NCBI GenBank assembly: GCA_018820925.1
Contig: JAHJNJ010000004.1
Location: 62,001-126,000 of the forward strand
DNA: 64,000 nucleotides
From: Gammaproteobacteria bacterium
Lineage (GTDB): Bacteria; Pseudomonadota; Gammaproteobacteria; Burkholderiales; Gallionellaceae
Direction of reading: 5' to 3'
Every line of letters begins with the position of its first letter. The stretch's first letter is position 1. The notes below the pieces were generated by a model. The model did not search any database. It was not told where the DNA came from and was given only the letters and a program-made list of their open reading frames with translations. Positions 43,101 to 52,731 of the stretch are shown here, one piece after another. The position numbers were made by a program, and so were the translations under genes.

Positions 43101-43780
43101 AAAGTACGATTGTCAGTTTTGTTCTGGGTGGTTCCATGGTGCTTGCCGGCGCTCTGGCCTGGATCATGACGCCAACTGCCGAGAGCGCAGCGCAACAGGC
43201 CAAGATCAATCTTGAAACCATGATCCCGGCCAATTTTGACGGGTGGAAGATAGAGCCCGATATGGCGGCGCGCATCGTCAATCCGGATGACGAGGGACTT
43301 GTGGTCGAGATTTACGACCAGACTTTGTCCCGCACCTATATCAATACCGAAGGCGAGCGCGTCATGCTGTCGATCGCGTACGGCGGAAAACAGAGCACGG
43401 ACCTGCACGTGCACAGGCCGGAAATTTGCTATGCGGCAGGCGGATTCAGCATCAGCAAAATTTCCAAGACATTTGTCGACACGACAATCGGGCGCATCCC
43501 GGTGATGCGCCTGGTTGCGAAACAGGGTGCGCGCAATGAACCGATAACCTATTGGGTCAGGGTGGGCGATTCGCTTACCCGCGGCTGGATAGAGCAGAAG
43601 CTGGCGGCGATAGGCTACGGACTGACCCGGAAAGTGCCGGACGGACTCCTGTTTCGCGTGTCTACCATCTCCAACGACGAGCAGGACTCCTACCGGATCC
43701 AGCAGGCGTTTCTGGTGGCAATGATGAAGGCAGTGAAAAGCACGGACAGGTTCTGGCTGGTCGGGCAGTTGGGGTCGTGA
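43097..43780 (+). CDS. epsI: EpsI, exosortase-associated protein
   Basis: The 227-residue protein starts within the xrtB stop (ATGA). It has an N-terminal membrane anchor (about 7-25) and the EpsI core: MIPANFDGWKIEP, SIAYGGKQSTDLHVHRPEICYAAGGF with a conserved HRPE-x-C motif, and a C-terminal region with RIQQAFLVAMM. EpsI is always near or fused to exosortases; the biochemical role is unknown. The HRPEIC cysteine is a candidate functional residue. Confidence 0.92.
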   Translation: MKSTIVSFVLGGSMVLAGALAWIMTPTAESAAQQAKINLETMIPANFDGWKIEPDMAARIVNPDDEGLVVEIYDQTLSRTYINTEGERVMLSIAYGGKQSTDLHVHRPEICYAAGGFSISKISKTFVDTTIGRIPVMRLVAKQGARNEPITYWVRVGDSLTRGWIEQKLAAIGYGLTRKVPDGLLFRVSTISNDEQDSYRIQQAFLVAMMKAVKSTDRFWLVGQLGS

Positions 43781-43918
43781 GTGCCCAGGTTATGCCGTGC
43801 GCGTTGTGGAGACCGCCGGACTTGACGGGAATGAAAGCCGACGCAACCTGCCGAATCGGTTGGAAGCAAACGGTTTGTTGGCGGTGATGATTCTGTATAG
43901 CACAAGGAGTATTCGATA

Positions 43919-44482
43919 ATGTTCAGGAAAGTTTTCTTTGCGCTGTGTTTATTGTGGTTGGAACTGGGTTCCGGAGGCGCTGTTGCAGCGGACAGCCCGG
44001 AAATCTACCAGTTGCGACCGGGCGACCGGGTGCTGATTTCCGTGTGGCGGGAAGACACCCTGCAGCGGGAAGTGGTCGTCCTGCCGGACGGGAGTGTCAC
44101 CTTCCCCCTGATTGGCCGGGTTGAGGTGGCGGGTCTCAGCACGCCCGAGGTGGAACAGAGCATTACCGCCAAACTGAAAAAATATATTCCGGAGCCCATC
44201 GTCACGGTGGTGATTGTCGGTATCGAAGGCAGTCGCGCTTACGTTACGGGCAAGGTTCTGCATCCCGGATCGCTCATCATCAACGGCCCCATTACCGTGC
44301 TCCAGGCCATCAGCCTGGTGGGTGGACTGGACCGGTTCGCGGACGAAGGCGGCATCAAGGTTATCCGCGCGAAGGCGGACGGACAGGAAATATTGCCGGT
44401 CAATTACAAAGACATCATTTCCGGCAAAAACGTATCGACCAATATACAGCTCAAGGCGGGCGACACGCTTGTGGTGCCGTGA
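43919..44482 (+). CDS. epsE: Polysaccharide export protein EpsE (Wza-like, short)
   Basis: The 187-residue protein has a signal peptide (cleavage near AVA, residue 23), a Poly_export domain (YQLRPGDRVLISVWRE, LPDGSVTFPLIGRV) and one SLBB domain (RAYVTGKVLHPGSL). It lacks the long C-terminal outer-membrane helix region of Wza (about 380 residues) and no lipobox is seen, so it is the short EpsE form. It should form the periplasmic part of the export channel. Confidence 0.9.
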   Translation: MFRKVFFALCLLWLELGSGGAVAADSPEIYQLRPGDRVLISVWREDTLQREVVVLPDGSVTFPLIGRVEVAGLSTPEVEQSITAKLKKYIPEPIVTVVIVGIEGSRAYVTGKVLHPGSLIINGPITVLQAISLVGGLDRFADEGGIKVIRAKADGQEILPVNYKDIISGKNVSTNIQLKAGDTLVVP

Positions 44483-44573
44483 TTTGGCTGCTTGGGGCCA
44501 ACATTAGCAAATTGCCGAAATCGGACACGGGACGAATTTATATGGCGTTACATTCGGGGATGGGGGAATTCAG

Positions 44574-45689
44574 TTGAAAGCTCGAAAATTTGCTGCTGTA
44601 TTAATCCTGCTTGGCGGGCAATTGCTCTTCGCCGGACAGGGCAGGGCAGACGCATGGCAGCACACTGTCGGAACCCGTATCTCGACAGAATACGATACGA
44701 ACCCAGCCATGTCTCCAGAGCGGTCAGAAGGCATCTGGCGGGGTTTGTTCGATCCAAGTTACACGCTGACGGGAAGCGTTGGCGAGAACGTAATCACAAC
44801 AGGGGTGGCGGTGCAGATTGCGCGAGCTTCCGACAAAACGCTGAGCCCGGATCGCGACAGTCCCAGTGCATTTCTTAACTGGGTGCGCACGAACGAGTCG
44901 GGAGAATTCGGGATTGCCTCCCGATATGCGGAAACCGCGACCCGCGACGCCGACGGGGTTGAGGCAAATGGCCGAGTTCCCGTAACCAGCACCAGCATTA
45001 ACCGCTCGCTGTCCGCGAATTGGCGCCACGAACTGAGCGAACGCAGCACGCTTTCGGCGGATGCCGCATATGAGAAAGTTTCCTACGAGGGGGGCGCATT
45101 CACCGATTATTCGTCGCGATCCGGAGGTCTGCGATTTGGCTATACTATGAGCGAACAAACCACCTCATTTATCCGGGTGTCCGGCAACAAATACACACCG
45201 GCCGATGGCGGCCCCTCCAGCAGCCTTGCCGACGCGACATTGGGCATGAACTGGAGAACCGAATACTGGGATTGGATCTTGCAGGCAGGCAAGGTCAGGG
45301 TCGGCGGTGGCAGTTCCGACACGCAGGGCTCGGTCGAAGCGCACTACGCCGGCCAGCGGGCACAGTTGACATTGAGCGCCGGCCGCGCGGTCAGGCCCAG
45401 CGGACTGGGCGGATTTGTCAAAGCCGACCATGTGCGGGGCGGCTGGATTTACGCCCTGAGCGAATACACCAATATGGGCGCCGATCTGGAGCGGCAAAAA
45501 ATTCTTTCCACTACAATAAGCGGCGATACCACCAGTAACACTTCCGGCGTCTGGCTGGATCACGAACTGGCTGCATTTTGGAGAATACGAACATACGTCC
45601 AGCGCCGAACCAGCCAGGGTGGCGGGCTCGAAAGCGCCGCCTCGAATGTAATCGGGCTTGCGCTTTCTTATCTCAATCCGGATTTTTGA
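44574..45689 (+). CDS. epsL: EpsL-like outer-membrane beta-barrel protein
   Basis: The start is a TTG at 44574, eight bases after GGGGGA and overlapping the stop of an 11-codon leader frame (44542-44577) as TTGA. The 371-residue product has a signal peptide (ending near GRADA), repeated amphipathic strands with Y/W/R girdles, and a terminal phenylalanine (SYLNPDF). By position and pattern it is EpsL of exosortase-linked eps operons. It probably is the outer-membrane pore or a matrix-binding barrel for export. Confidence 0.82.
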   Translation: MKARKFAAVLILLGGQLLFAGQGRADAWQHTVGTRISTEYDTNPAMSPERSEGIWRGLFDPSYTLTGSVGENVITTGVAVQIARASDKTLSPDRDSPSAFLNWVRTNESGEFGIASRYAETATRDADGVEANGRVPVTSTSINRSLSANWRHELSERSTLSADAAYEKVSYEGGAFTDYSSRSGGLRFGYTMSEQTTSFIRVSGNKYTPADGGPSSSLADATLGMNWRTEYWDWILQAGKVRVGGGSSDTQGSVEAHYAGQRAQLTLSAGRAVRPSGLGGFVKADHVRGGWIYALSEYTNMGADLERQKILSTTISGDTTSNTSGVWLDHELAAFWRIRTYVQRRTSQGGGLESAASNVIGLALSYLNPDF

Positions 45690-45711
45690 ATCTAACGCAT
45701 TACATCAGACT

Positions 45712-47184
45712 ATGGCTACCGAATACGAACTGACGCTTTCCGATTACCTGTCGATCCTGCGCCGCCGTGCGCCCTATCTGATCGGCATCTTCAGTGCGGT
45801 TTTATTGATTGCGGTAGCAGTAGCATTCACCCTCCCGCCGTCTTACATGGCCACCGGAACCATCATGGTGGAGACGCCGCAAGTGCTCGACGGTGTGATA
45901 CCCAGGGCGAATAGAAACAATCTGGATGAGCGCATTGACGTCATCAAGCAGCGGGCAATGACTCGCGAGGGCCTGTTGCAGATTATCAATAAATATACGT
46001 TGTTTAAGGACAACTCCGGCACCCGCACCACGACCGAATTGATCGACATGATGCGCAGCCGTGTTACCGTTGAATCGCTCGGCTCCGGCCAGCAGGGCCA
46101 GTCGGCAACGGCCTTTACAATTTCGTTCGAGGATCAAAAACCTGAGGTTGCGCTTCAGGTCACCAATGATCTGGTGACCCTGTTCCTGGATTGGAACATC
46201 AAATTAAGGACCGAAGGCGCCACCGAGACCACGGAATTTCTCAGCCAGGAGTCGGACAAGCTCAAGGCCGAAGTGGACAGGCTGGAAGAGAAAATCAGCG
46301 CATACAAGAGGCAAAACAGCAACAACCTGCCGGAGCAGTTGAGCCTGCGCACAACCATGATGGCGCGGGCCGAGAACGATCTGTATTCGGTCGAGCGCGA
46401 TATCAGGAGCGGCAACGAAGAGTTGCGTTCACTCGAAGCCGAACTGTCTGTTGCCGGGCACGGAATCAGCAACGACTCGACCCAGACCTTGCCCGCACTC
46501 AGGGCCGAATACACCAGACTTTCGGCGGTCTATACGGAATCCCATCCGGATCTCAGGGCGATCAAACGCAAGATCGATGCCTTGGAGCAGGGTTTGAGTG
46601 CGCCGGTGTCCGGCAATACTGCAGGCAACGTCACCAATCTGGCCGTATTCACGATACAGGCGAAGATCGATGCAGTGAAGGCCAGGATGGAGTCGCTCGC
46701 GCAGCAGAAAAAAATGCTGCAGGACAAAATCAGCGAAAACGAACATGCGATGGTGTTGACGCCCAGAGTGGCACAGGGACTGGATATACTTATTCGCGAC
46801 AGGGATAGCGCGCAAAGAAAGTTCGACGAACTGCGCAACAAAAAAATGAATGCGCAAATTGCACAAAATTTGGAAAGCGAAAACAAGTCGGAGCGCTTTA
46901 CCCTGCTTGAACCGCCGATTCTGCCGGAGAAGCCGTTCAAGCCCAACCGCAAGAAAATATTCGCGCTCGGTTTGTTCCTGGCTCTGGCTTCCGCGCTAGG
47001 CGTCGTCATGCTGCTGGAGTCCATCGACAAACGGATACGCGGTGCGGAAGCACTTACCCATGCAATGGGTTTCCGTCCGCTGGTAATCATTCCTTATCTG
47101 CCCGTGGAGGGGGAACAAGGACTTTATAAGAACAAGAACATGCGGGAAATTATCGCAATGTTGCGGGCACGCTGGAAAATATAA
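45712..47184 (+). CDS. epsF: Chain-length determinant EpsF (Wzz/GNVR type)
   Basis: I chose the ATG at 45712. The 490-residue protein has a short N-terminal cytosolic part, a membrane helix (about 21-40), a long periplasmic coiled-coil region (about 170-350), GNVR-type segment (KPFKPNRKKIFALGL) and a second helix near 420-440. It sets polysaccharide chain length with the EpsG kinase. The separate ATPase gene downstream agrees with a split Wzc system. Confidence 0.9.
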   Translation: MATEYELTLSDYLSILRRRAPYLIGIFSAVLLIAVAVAFTLPPSYMATGTIMVETPQVLDGVIPRANRNNLDERIDVIKQRAMTREGLLQIINKYTLFKDNSGTRTTTELIDMMRSRVTVESLGSGQQGQSATAFTISFEDQKPEVALQVTNDLVTLFLDWNIKLRTEGATETTEFLSQESDKLKAEVDRLEEKISAYKRQNSNNLPEQLSLRTTMMARAENDLYSVERDIRSGNEELRSLEAELSVAGHGISNDSTQTLPALRAEYTRLSAVYTESHPDLRAIKRKIDALEQGLSAPVSGNTAGNVTNLAVFTIQAKIDAVKARMESLAQQKKMLQDKISENEHAMVLTPRVAQGLDILIRDRDSAQRKFDELRNKKMNAQIAQNLESENKSERFTLLEPPILPEKPFKPNRKKIFALGLFLALASALGVVMLLESIDKRIRGAEALTHAMGFRPLVIIPYLPVEGEQGLYKNKNMREIIAMLRARWKI

Positions 47185-47260
47185 ATCGCATCATTGCGTG
47201 TGCATGTCGCCGGGTATGGCGGCGATTGAAATTCTGGATAAATCAGAACAGGTGGAATGA

Positions 47261-48100
47261 ATGGAACGCATCAAACAGGCCATTGAAAAGGTCAAAGCGC
47301 AACAAACGGGCGAAACAGGCCGAGCCCGCCCACATCTGGAAAGCCCCGGCGTTGCGCGCAGCACGCCCATTGCCAAAGCGCATGAAGAACTGGGGGATAT
47401 CCGCTACGAGTACACCCGTGTCGTCAAGCTGCAGATGGATCACATCGAACAAAACCGCATTGTGGCATTCAATAAAAATGACCCCAAGGGCATGAGTTTT
47501 GATCTGTTGCGTACGCATGTTTTGCAGAAGATGGAAGAGAACGGATGGCGCACCCTGGCTATTACCTCGCCTACGCCGGAGGCCGGAAAGACCGTGGTCG
47601 CGATCAACTTGGCCATGAGCATTGCGCAGCAGACAAACAGAACTGCCATGCTGGTAGATTTCGACCTGCGTCGCCCCAAGGTGGGGGCTTATCTGGGTAT
47701 CCCCATGGAGCGGTCTCTGAACGACATGCTGGACGGGACGGTCGAACTGCGGGATGTGCTCGTCAATCCAAATTTGCCGAGACTGGTAGTGTTGCCAACC
47801 AGGAGCCCGGTGGAAAATTCGTCGGAAACATTGTCCTCCAAGAGAATTGCGGATCTGACCAAAGAGCTGCGCGAACGTTACAAATCGCGCATCGTCATCT
47901 TTGACTTGCCCCCCCTACTTGTTGCCGACGATGCAATCGCCTTACTGCCGCAGATCGACTGCGTGCTCATGGTCGTGGCCAACGGGATGTCTACCAAGAG
48001 AGAGATCGAGGACAGCCTGCGCTTGCTGCCAGCAGAAAAACTCATTGGAACGGTACTCAACAAGGCAGATGTTGAGCCGATGGCGTATTACTACGACTAG
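47261..48100 (+). CDS. epsG: EpsG, chain-length determinant tyrosine kinase
   Basis: The 279-residue protein has the BY-kinase motifs: Walker A SPTPEAGKTVVA (103-114), Walker A' MLVDFDLRRPK (130-140) and Walker B IVIFDLPPLL near 215. A short tyrosine-rich tail (MAYYYD) is the likely autophosphorylation site. It couples with EpsF to control polymerisation and export at the inner membrane. It is the last gene of the eps operon on this strand. Confidence 0.92.
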   Translation: MERIKQAIEKVKAQQTGETGRARPHLESPGVARSTPIAKAHEELGDIRYEYTRVVKLQMDHIEQNRIVAFNKNDPKGMSFDLLRTHVLQKMEENGWRTLAITSPTPEAGKTVVAINLAMSIAQQTNRTAMLVDFDLRRPKVGAYLGIPMERSLNDMLDGTVELRDVLVNPNLPRLVVLPTRSPVENSSETLSSKRIADLTKELRERYKSRIVIFDLPPLLVADDAIALLPQIDCVLMVVANGMSTKREIEDSLRLLPAEKLIGTVLNKADVEPMAYYYD

Positions 48101-48132
48101 TGGACTGTTGGGCCGAATCCTGCGTATCGGTG

Positions 48133-49680
48133 CTACTTTGGAGAGGTGTGCGGGCTTGATTGCTGAGTGCCCTTCTGTGCGTCATTCTTACTTCTCCCTT
48201 CGGCCTGTTTGCGAACAAGTTGCGCATACGCCACCCCCATCCCCGCAATGCACCAGTACATTATTGGCACAAAAGTAATACTGCTCACAGTAGAAATGAT
48301 GACCAGCATGGCCAGCAAAGTGGACATCAAGATACGGCCAAGCAAATATTCCTCGCTGTCCTTGTTGGCGATTGAACGCATGGCGCGATGTATCCCGAAG
48401 AGACACATGGCAAAGAATCCCGCAAAGAGACCCAGTCCAATGAATCCTGTTTTGAGCGCCACCACAACATAGGAATTGACAATATCAATGATGCCCTGGC
48501 CTTGGCGCATAGCCTCCATCTCGGGCGTATTGAGATAATCTGTAGAGCCGACCCAGGGATTGCGCTGAATTACGATCATTGAATTGGTAAACAGTTGCTC
48601 GCGGTATTCGACGTTGTTTTTTTCTGTCTTACCGACAAAAGGAATCAGATTAATCACTCTTTCGCCGCCGGGAAGTACCGAAACCAAAGCTAGAGCCGCA
48701 ACTGCTGCCAAGGCAAGCATCGTTAGGCGGCGAACCGCGTATCGACCCGTGGCAGTATAAACAACCAGCATTACGGCGCAGCCTACCCATGGTCCGCGCG
48801 ACAATGGCGCAATCAGGCCACCGGCCAGCAATGCCCATCCGAGTCGGCGTATGAGTTTTTTGTGGATGAGGCGTTGAATAAAGAAATATGAGCCTATTCC
48901 AATAACCATCAGATAGCCCAACACGATAGGTTGGCCAGATGTTGCAAGCGCCCTGAGCATGCCATCCCGCCCAAGGTAGGCTGACAAGCCTTCTCCCTGT
49001 TCGTACAGTTCTGTCAGGCCGGAATAAAGCACCCAGCCTTTTGAAAATTCAAAGATCCCGGTCATGGCCAGGATCATCATTGCGATGACAAGGCTCAGCA
49101 GAGCATCGCGAAATGATTGCATATCCTTTAATGCGCGGCTGACGACATAGTAGGGGAGAAAGACGTCAATGAAGAGATAAAACTCTTTGCGTAGAACGTT
49201 CGTCAGGTTGTCTTCGCGCAGGTAGAGTACGGCGACGAGAAAGAGGTATGCGATCAGCGCCTTGTCGGACGCTGTACGGGCGAACGAAAGCGTGTCGCTT
49301 TGCTTTTGCAGAGAAAGAAAAGCGGGAAGAAGAATGACGAGTGCAAGAAGTCTTGGGTTGGTCAGATCGAACAAATTGTTGATCAATCCCAGTCCGGATA
49401 GCGGGGCGGCTATTTCAGGTATGACGAACAGAATGAAAAAATACAGCGCGGTCGGGTTTGTTTCACGCTTGTTCGAGTAGAGCAACAGCAGCGTGGCGAC
49501 CAAAGCGTATAACCAGAAATTCTGCGTCAGAAACGCGGCAAGCGTAAGAGTGATCCAAACATTTCGTCTGCGCTTGTAATCACTCCCGTCAGAAATGGCG
49601 CAAGCTGACCGGTGTGCGAACGCAAATACAGTCGTTGCAAGAACAAGAATTACTATTAGGACTCGAATGTATTCTGGCAT
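48133..49680 (-). CDS. O-antigen ligase/polymerase (Wzy_C) family membrane protein
   Basis: The 515-residue polytopic protein has about twelve membrane helices with a large periplasmic loop and the Wzy_C-like segment GGLIAPLSRGPWVGCAVML (near 290). Such proteins polymerise or ligate polysaccharide chains on the periplasmic face. It is convergent with epsG, with 32 bases between. The C-terminal 30 residues are Lys/Gln/Ser-rich. Whether it is polymerase or ligase cannot be told. Confidence 0.82.
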   Translation of the reverse strand: MPEYIRVLIVILVLATTVFAFAHRSACAISDGSDYKRRRNVWITLTLAAFLTQNFWLYALVATLLLLYSNKRETNPTALYFFILFVIPEIAAPLSGLGLINNLFDLTNPRLLALVILLPAFLSLQKQSDTLSFARTASDKALIAYLFLVAVLYLREDNLTNVLRKEFYLFIDVFLPYYVVSRALKDMQSFRDALLSLVIAMMILAMTGIFEFSKGWVLYSGLTELYEQGEGLSAYLGRDGMLRALATSGQPIVLGYLMVIGIGSYFFIQRLIHKKLIRRLGWALLAGGLIAPLSRGPWVGCAVMLVVYTATGRYAVRRLTMLALAAVAALALVSVLPGGERVINLIPFVGKTEKNNVEYREQLFTNSMIVIQRNPWVGSTDYLNTPEMEAMRQGQGIIDIVNSYVVVALKTGFIGLGLFAGFFAMCLFGIHRAMRSIANKDSEEYLLGRILMSTLLAMLVIISTVSSITFVPIMYWCIAGMGVAYAQLVRKQAEGRSKNDAQKGTQQSSPHTSPK

Positions 49681-49777
49681 AACGGGTTTATTGTGGTTTC
49701 TGAATGCCAGCGTTCAATTAACAGGGTGGCAAGACATTTCCAGTTCTATCCGCATAGGCTACAGTCATATCCGGCGG

Positions 49778-50923
49778 CTAACTAACCTTGCCGGCCATCG
49801 TTGCCTGCAAGCACTCGGCTCGGAGACGACCCACATTGCTCCACAAATACTGGCTGGCCTTGTTGTATGCATTTTCAGCCAATTGGTGCCGAAGTTCGGT
49901 GTCGGAATATAACTTGCGTATGGACGCTATCCATCTATCCGCATCATGCGGGTCGACAACCAACCCATCATGTCCATGGCTAATAATACCACCCGCTCCC
50001 ATGGGACTCACAATGGACGGCAGTCCGGCACCCAAAGCAAGATATGTCACCAAGGGGCTGCCTTCTTCCAAGCTGGGCAAAAGCAATACATCCGCATCTA
50101 AATATACTGACCGGAGATCGCTTGTGAATGGCACATGTTCCACGTCATGTCGCTTCAAGTAGGGTTCTATCAGTTGCATTGCACTGGGCTCAAACCGCCC
50201 GACCAGTTTCAGCTTTCCTGCCACACCGGCCTTGGCCCAATATTCGAGCAACAGATGGATGCCCTTGCGGATGCCAATTCTGCCGACGAATATGGCGGTA
50301 AATTCGGTTCTCTTGGTGCGTGCAGCAACTTCTTCCGGCAACAGAATCTCATGCTCGTAACAGCCGTAACTGGTCTGGATAATTTTACTGATGGGCACGT
50401 TGGCGTTGAGCAGGGATTTTGTGACTTCAGGGCTGGGGCTAAAGACATAGTCGACCAGTTCAAGTTTGGTGCTTTCTTCTGTTATGCTTTTCTCATCAAT
50501 TCCATGGTTGGGTGTCAAGCCGAGACGATGGTATTCCGAGTCCAGAATCTGCTTGCTGGTGGCCTGATGAGTATTAACGTTTTCGGTAACCAGCGTCCCT
50601 CCCATCGACTTGATGGCGCGATAGGTTTCGATTGAAGTGCCAGGCCAAAGATATGCGATATCTCGGGATTTTAGCGAGCGAAGATAACGCCACTCGGTGT
50701 ATTTTTCCAAAGAATCTTCGGAAAAAAATCGATAACCGATAGATTTTGCCCAGAGCGGTATGGTGGGACGAAAAAATGGCTTGTGAATATTGTTCTCGCT
50801 GGAAACGCAGCGCAGACTTACATCCAGACCCGCAGAATGCATTGCTCCCAATATTGCCTGGCAAGCGTAACTCGGGCCGCCGCGATCGGAAATATGGGTA
50901 GGGCATAAGGTGTTAATTCGCAT
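49778..50923 (-). CDS. GT4-type glycosyltransferase
   Basis: The 381-residue GT-B protein has an N-terminal ISDRGGPSYACQAILGAM acceptor-domain start and donor-domain motifs AIFVGRIGIRKGIHLLLEYW, LKLVGRFEP, and the E-x7-E block LPSLEEGSPLVTYLALGAGLP. It is four bases downstream of the flippase stop, so they form an operon on the reverse strand together. Donor sugar unknown. Confidence 0.88.
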   Translation of the reverse strand: MRINTLCPTHISDRGGPSYACQAILGAMHSAGLDVSLRCVSSENNIHKPFFRPTIPLWAKSIGYRFFSEDSLEKYTEWRYLRSLKSRDIAYLWPGTSIETYRAIKSMGGTLVTENVNTHQATSKQILDSEYHRLGLTPNHGIDEKSITEESTKLELVDYVFSPSPEVTKSLLNANVPISKIIQTSYGCYEHEILLPEEVAARTKRTEFTAIFVGRIGIRKGIHLLLEYWAKAGVAGKLKLVGRFEPSAMQLIEPYLKRHDVEHVPFTSDLRSVYLDADVLLLPSLEEGSPLVTYLALGAGLPSIVSPMGAGGIISHGHDGLVVDPHDADRWIASIRKLYSDTELRHQLAENAYNKASQYLWSNVGRLRAECLQATMAGKVS

Positions 50924-50926
50924 TGT

Positions 50927-52261
50927 TCAGGAACCGAAATTAATCATCAAGCGCGACCAGGCAAGCGCAACAATCAGTACTGATGCGCCAATCAAGGGTA
51001 GATCAAGCTTTGGTTGCCAAAGCCCGTTGCGGGACATCACTAGCGCCTGCACCGGATACATTGCCCAATTTGCAGCAGCGACTCCGGCTACCAGGCCCAT
51101 GCCTCCGCCGAAATGGTAGCCAATCCACATTCCGCCCAATTGAATGACGATCTGGCTTGCCGTCAGCATCGTCATCGTTGCGACCTTGCCTATTGCCAGT
51201 AATACTCCCGTGTAAGAACCCCACACGCAACCGACCAGTGTGCCGGCTGCAAGCAGTTCCAGCATGGGGCCGGAATCGAAATAACGCTTATCGTACAACA
51301 GCCCCATCAACTGGGTGCCCAGAAATACAAAAAAGACAGCCAAGCCCCAACTGGGCAAAGTGATTGCCAATCTGGATTTGAAAAGAACTGCGGGGAGGTT
51401 CTGCGGCTTCTCGCGATAAACCTCCGAAAAGGCCGGGAAGAACACTCTGGAAGCTAGTTGCAGAATGGCTTGCCAGAACATGAGGCTCATCGTGCTTGCC
51501 AAGGTATACAAGGCCAGTTGGCGCATATCGAGCACAGCGCCTATTAACATTCGGGCGCCTTCGGCCGACACGAAGCTGAGCATGGAGCTCCACATGATCC
51601 AGCGGCCAAAGCGTATCAACTGACCTACCGCATCGCGTTCCCAGGTAAGTTTATTATTAACACCATGTAGGGCCCAATGGCTGGTAATCGTTTTCAGGGC
51701 GGAGGAAATCAAACCTCCCCAAACCAGAGACCAAACTGATCGCATCAGCCATGCGAGATAAATGGTGCAGGCCAGGCCTATTACGTAAGTGCCTAGCTCG
51801 ATCAGCGTGACGCGTTTGGCTTCCAGATTACGTTGTGCCGTATAGAGTTTTGTCGAGTTGAATCCGCTGATTATGGAACCAATCCCGACTACGGGAAGCA
51901 TGGATGCAAGTTCCGGTACCTTGTAAAACGTGGCGATGGGTAAAGCCAGGGCACTCAGTCCAAGCCAAATCAGCAAGCCCAGCAATATCTGGATAGTCCA
52001 TGCCGTATTGATAAATGCGGGATCGTTCCCGCGTTTGTTTTGAACGATGGACTGTCCCAAGCCCATATCGACGAGTACCGTCATGCCATAACAGGCGACG
52101 CCGATGATCGCCATCATTCCAAACGCTTCGGGGAAGAGCAGGCGGGTGAGAATGAGGTTTCCTGCCAGACGTAGCGCCTGACCTGCGCCATAACCAACCA
52201 GGGTCCAGGAGCCGGAGTTCAGTACGCGCTGCCTGAGAGTGAGTGAGCTGTTTGAGGACAT
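50927..52261 (-). CDS. Wzx-type oligosaccharide flippase
   Basis: I chose the ATG at 52261 (MSSNSSLTLRQRV); an upstream extension to 52369 has no coding character. The 444-residue protein has 12-14 membrane helices and the MOP/PST family start RVLNSGSWTLVGYGAGQALRLAGNLILTRLLFPEAFG. It turns undecaprenyl-linked repeat units to the periplasmic side. It is first in an operon with a GT4 enzyme. Confidence 0.9.
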   Translation of the reverse strand: MSSNSSLTLRQRVLNSGSWTLVGYGAGQALRLAGNLILTRLLFPEAFGMMAIIGVACYGMTVLVDMGLGQSIVQNKRGNDPAFINTAWTIQILLGLLIWLGLSALALPIATFYKVPELASMLPVVGIGSIISGFNSTKLYTAQRNLEAKRVTLIELGTYVIGLACTIYLAWLMRSVWSLVWGGLISSALKTITSHWALHGVNNKLTWERDAVGQLIRFGRWIMWSSMLSFVSAEGARMLIGAVLDMRQLALYTLASTMSLMFWQAILQLASRVFFPAFSEVYREKPQNLPAVLFKSRLAITLPSWGLAVFFVFLGTQLMGLLYDKRYFDSGPMLELLAAGTLVGCVWGSYTGVLLAIGKVATMTMLTASQIVIQLGGMWIGYHFGGGMGLVAGVAAANWAMYPVQALVMSRNGLWQPKLDLPLIGASVLIVALAWSRLMINFGS

Positions 52262-52731
52262 TGTTATTACAAATAAATACCGGCGAATGAAAGAACAAGA
52301 AAAATCAGCAAGGAAACAATACCAGCGATTTTTCACATGGAATACGAGATACCTGCAATCCAGTGACACCTTATTACAGCAATAAAACAGCCTTTTCTGG
52401 CGACCTGCTGGGAGACCGGTGCCATTCGTAATTGGTGAACAGGCTTGTTTGTATGTTCAAGTCGATTGTTGGGATTTTCGCAATAATTACGGCAGTGCCG
52501 TCCGGATGCGAATATATCAACGCCGGGCATTTTACACGACACCGATTTTTTTAATCGGTTTAACGCATGCCTTCGGTATTCTTGACTTACAATAAGGCGG
52601 ACACACAACCCATTGATTTTGGCAGCACATATGAAATGTACTTCAAGAAGGCGGCGGAAAACTGTCGCTTGGTTTGATGCAGAGTCTGTACGACGCAATT
52701 CTGAAACAACCGGCAATTGATTACTCTGGAC
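52262..52731. other. Divergent intergenic region between flippase and GT2 operons
   Basis: About 470 bases, AT-richer than its flanks, with promoters expected for both directions. A T-rich stretch near 52547-52560 is not preceded by a clear stem. A 36-codon frame from 52567 has no ribosome binding site, and I do not call it. No repeat was recognised. Confidence 0.4.

Noticed and set aside
52567-52677. 36-codon plus-strand frame upstream of a GT2 gene
   Set aside because: No ribosome binding site and no recognisable product; it may be chance.
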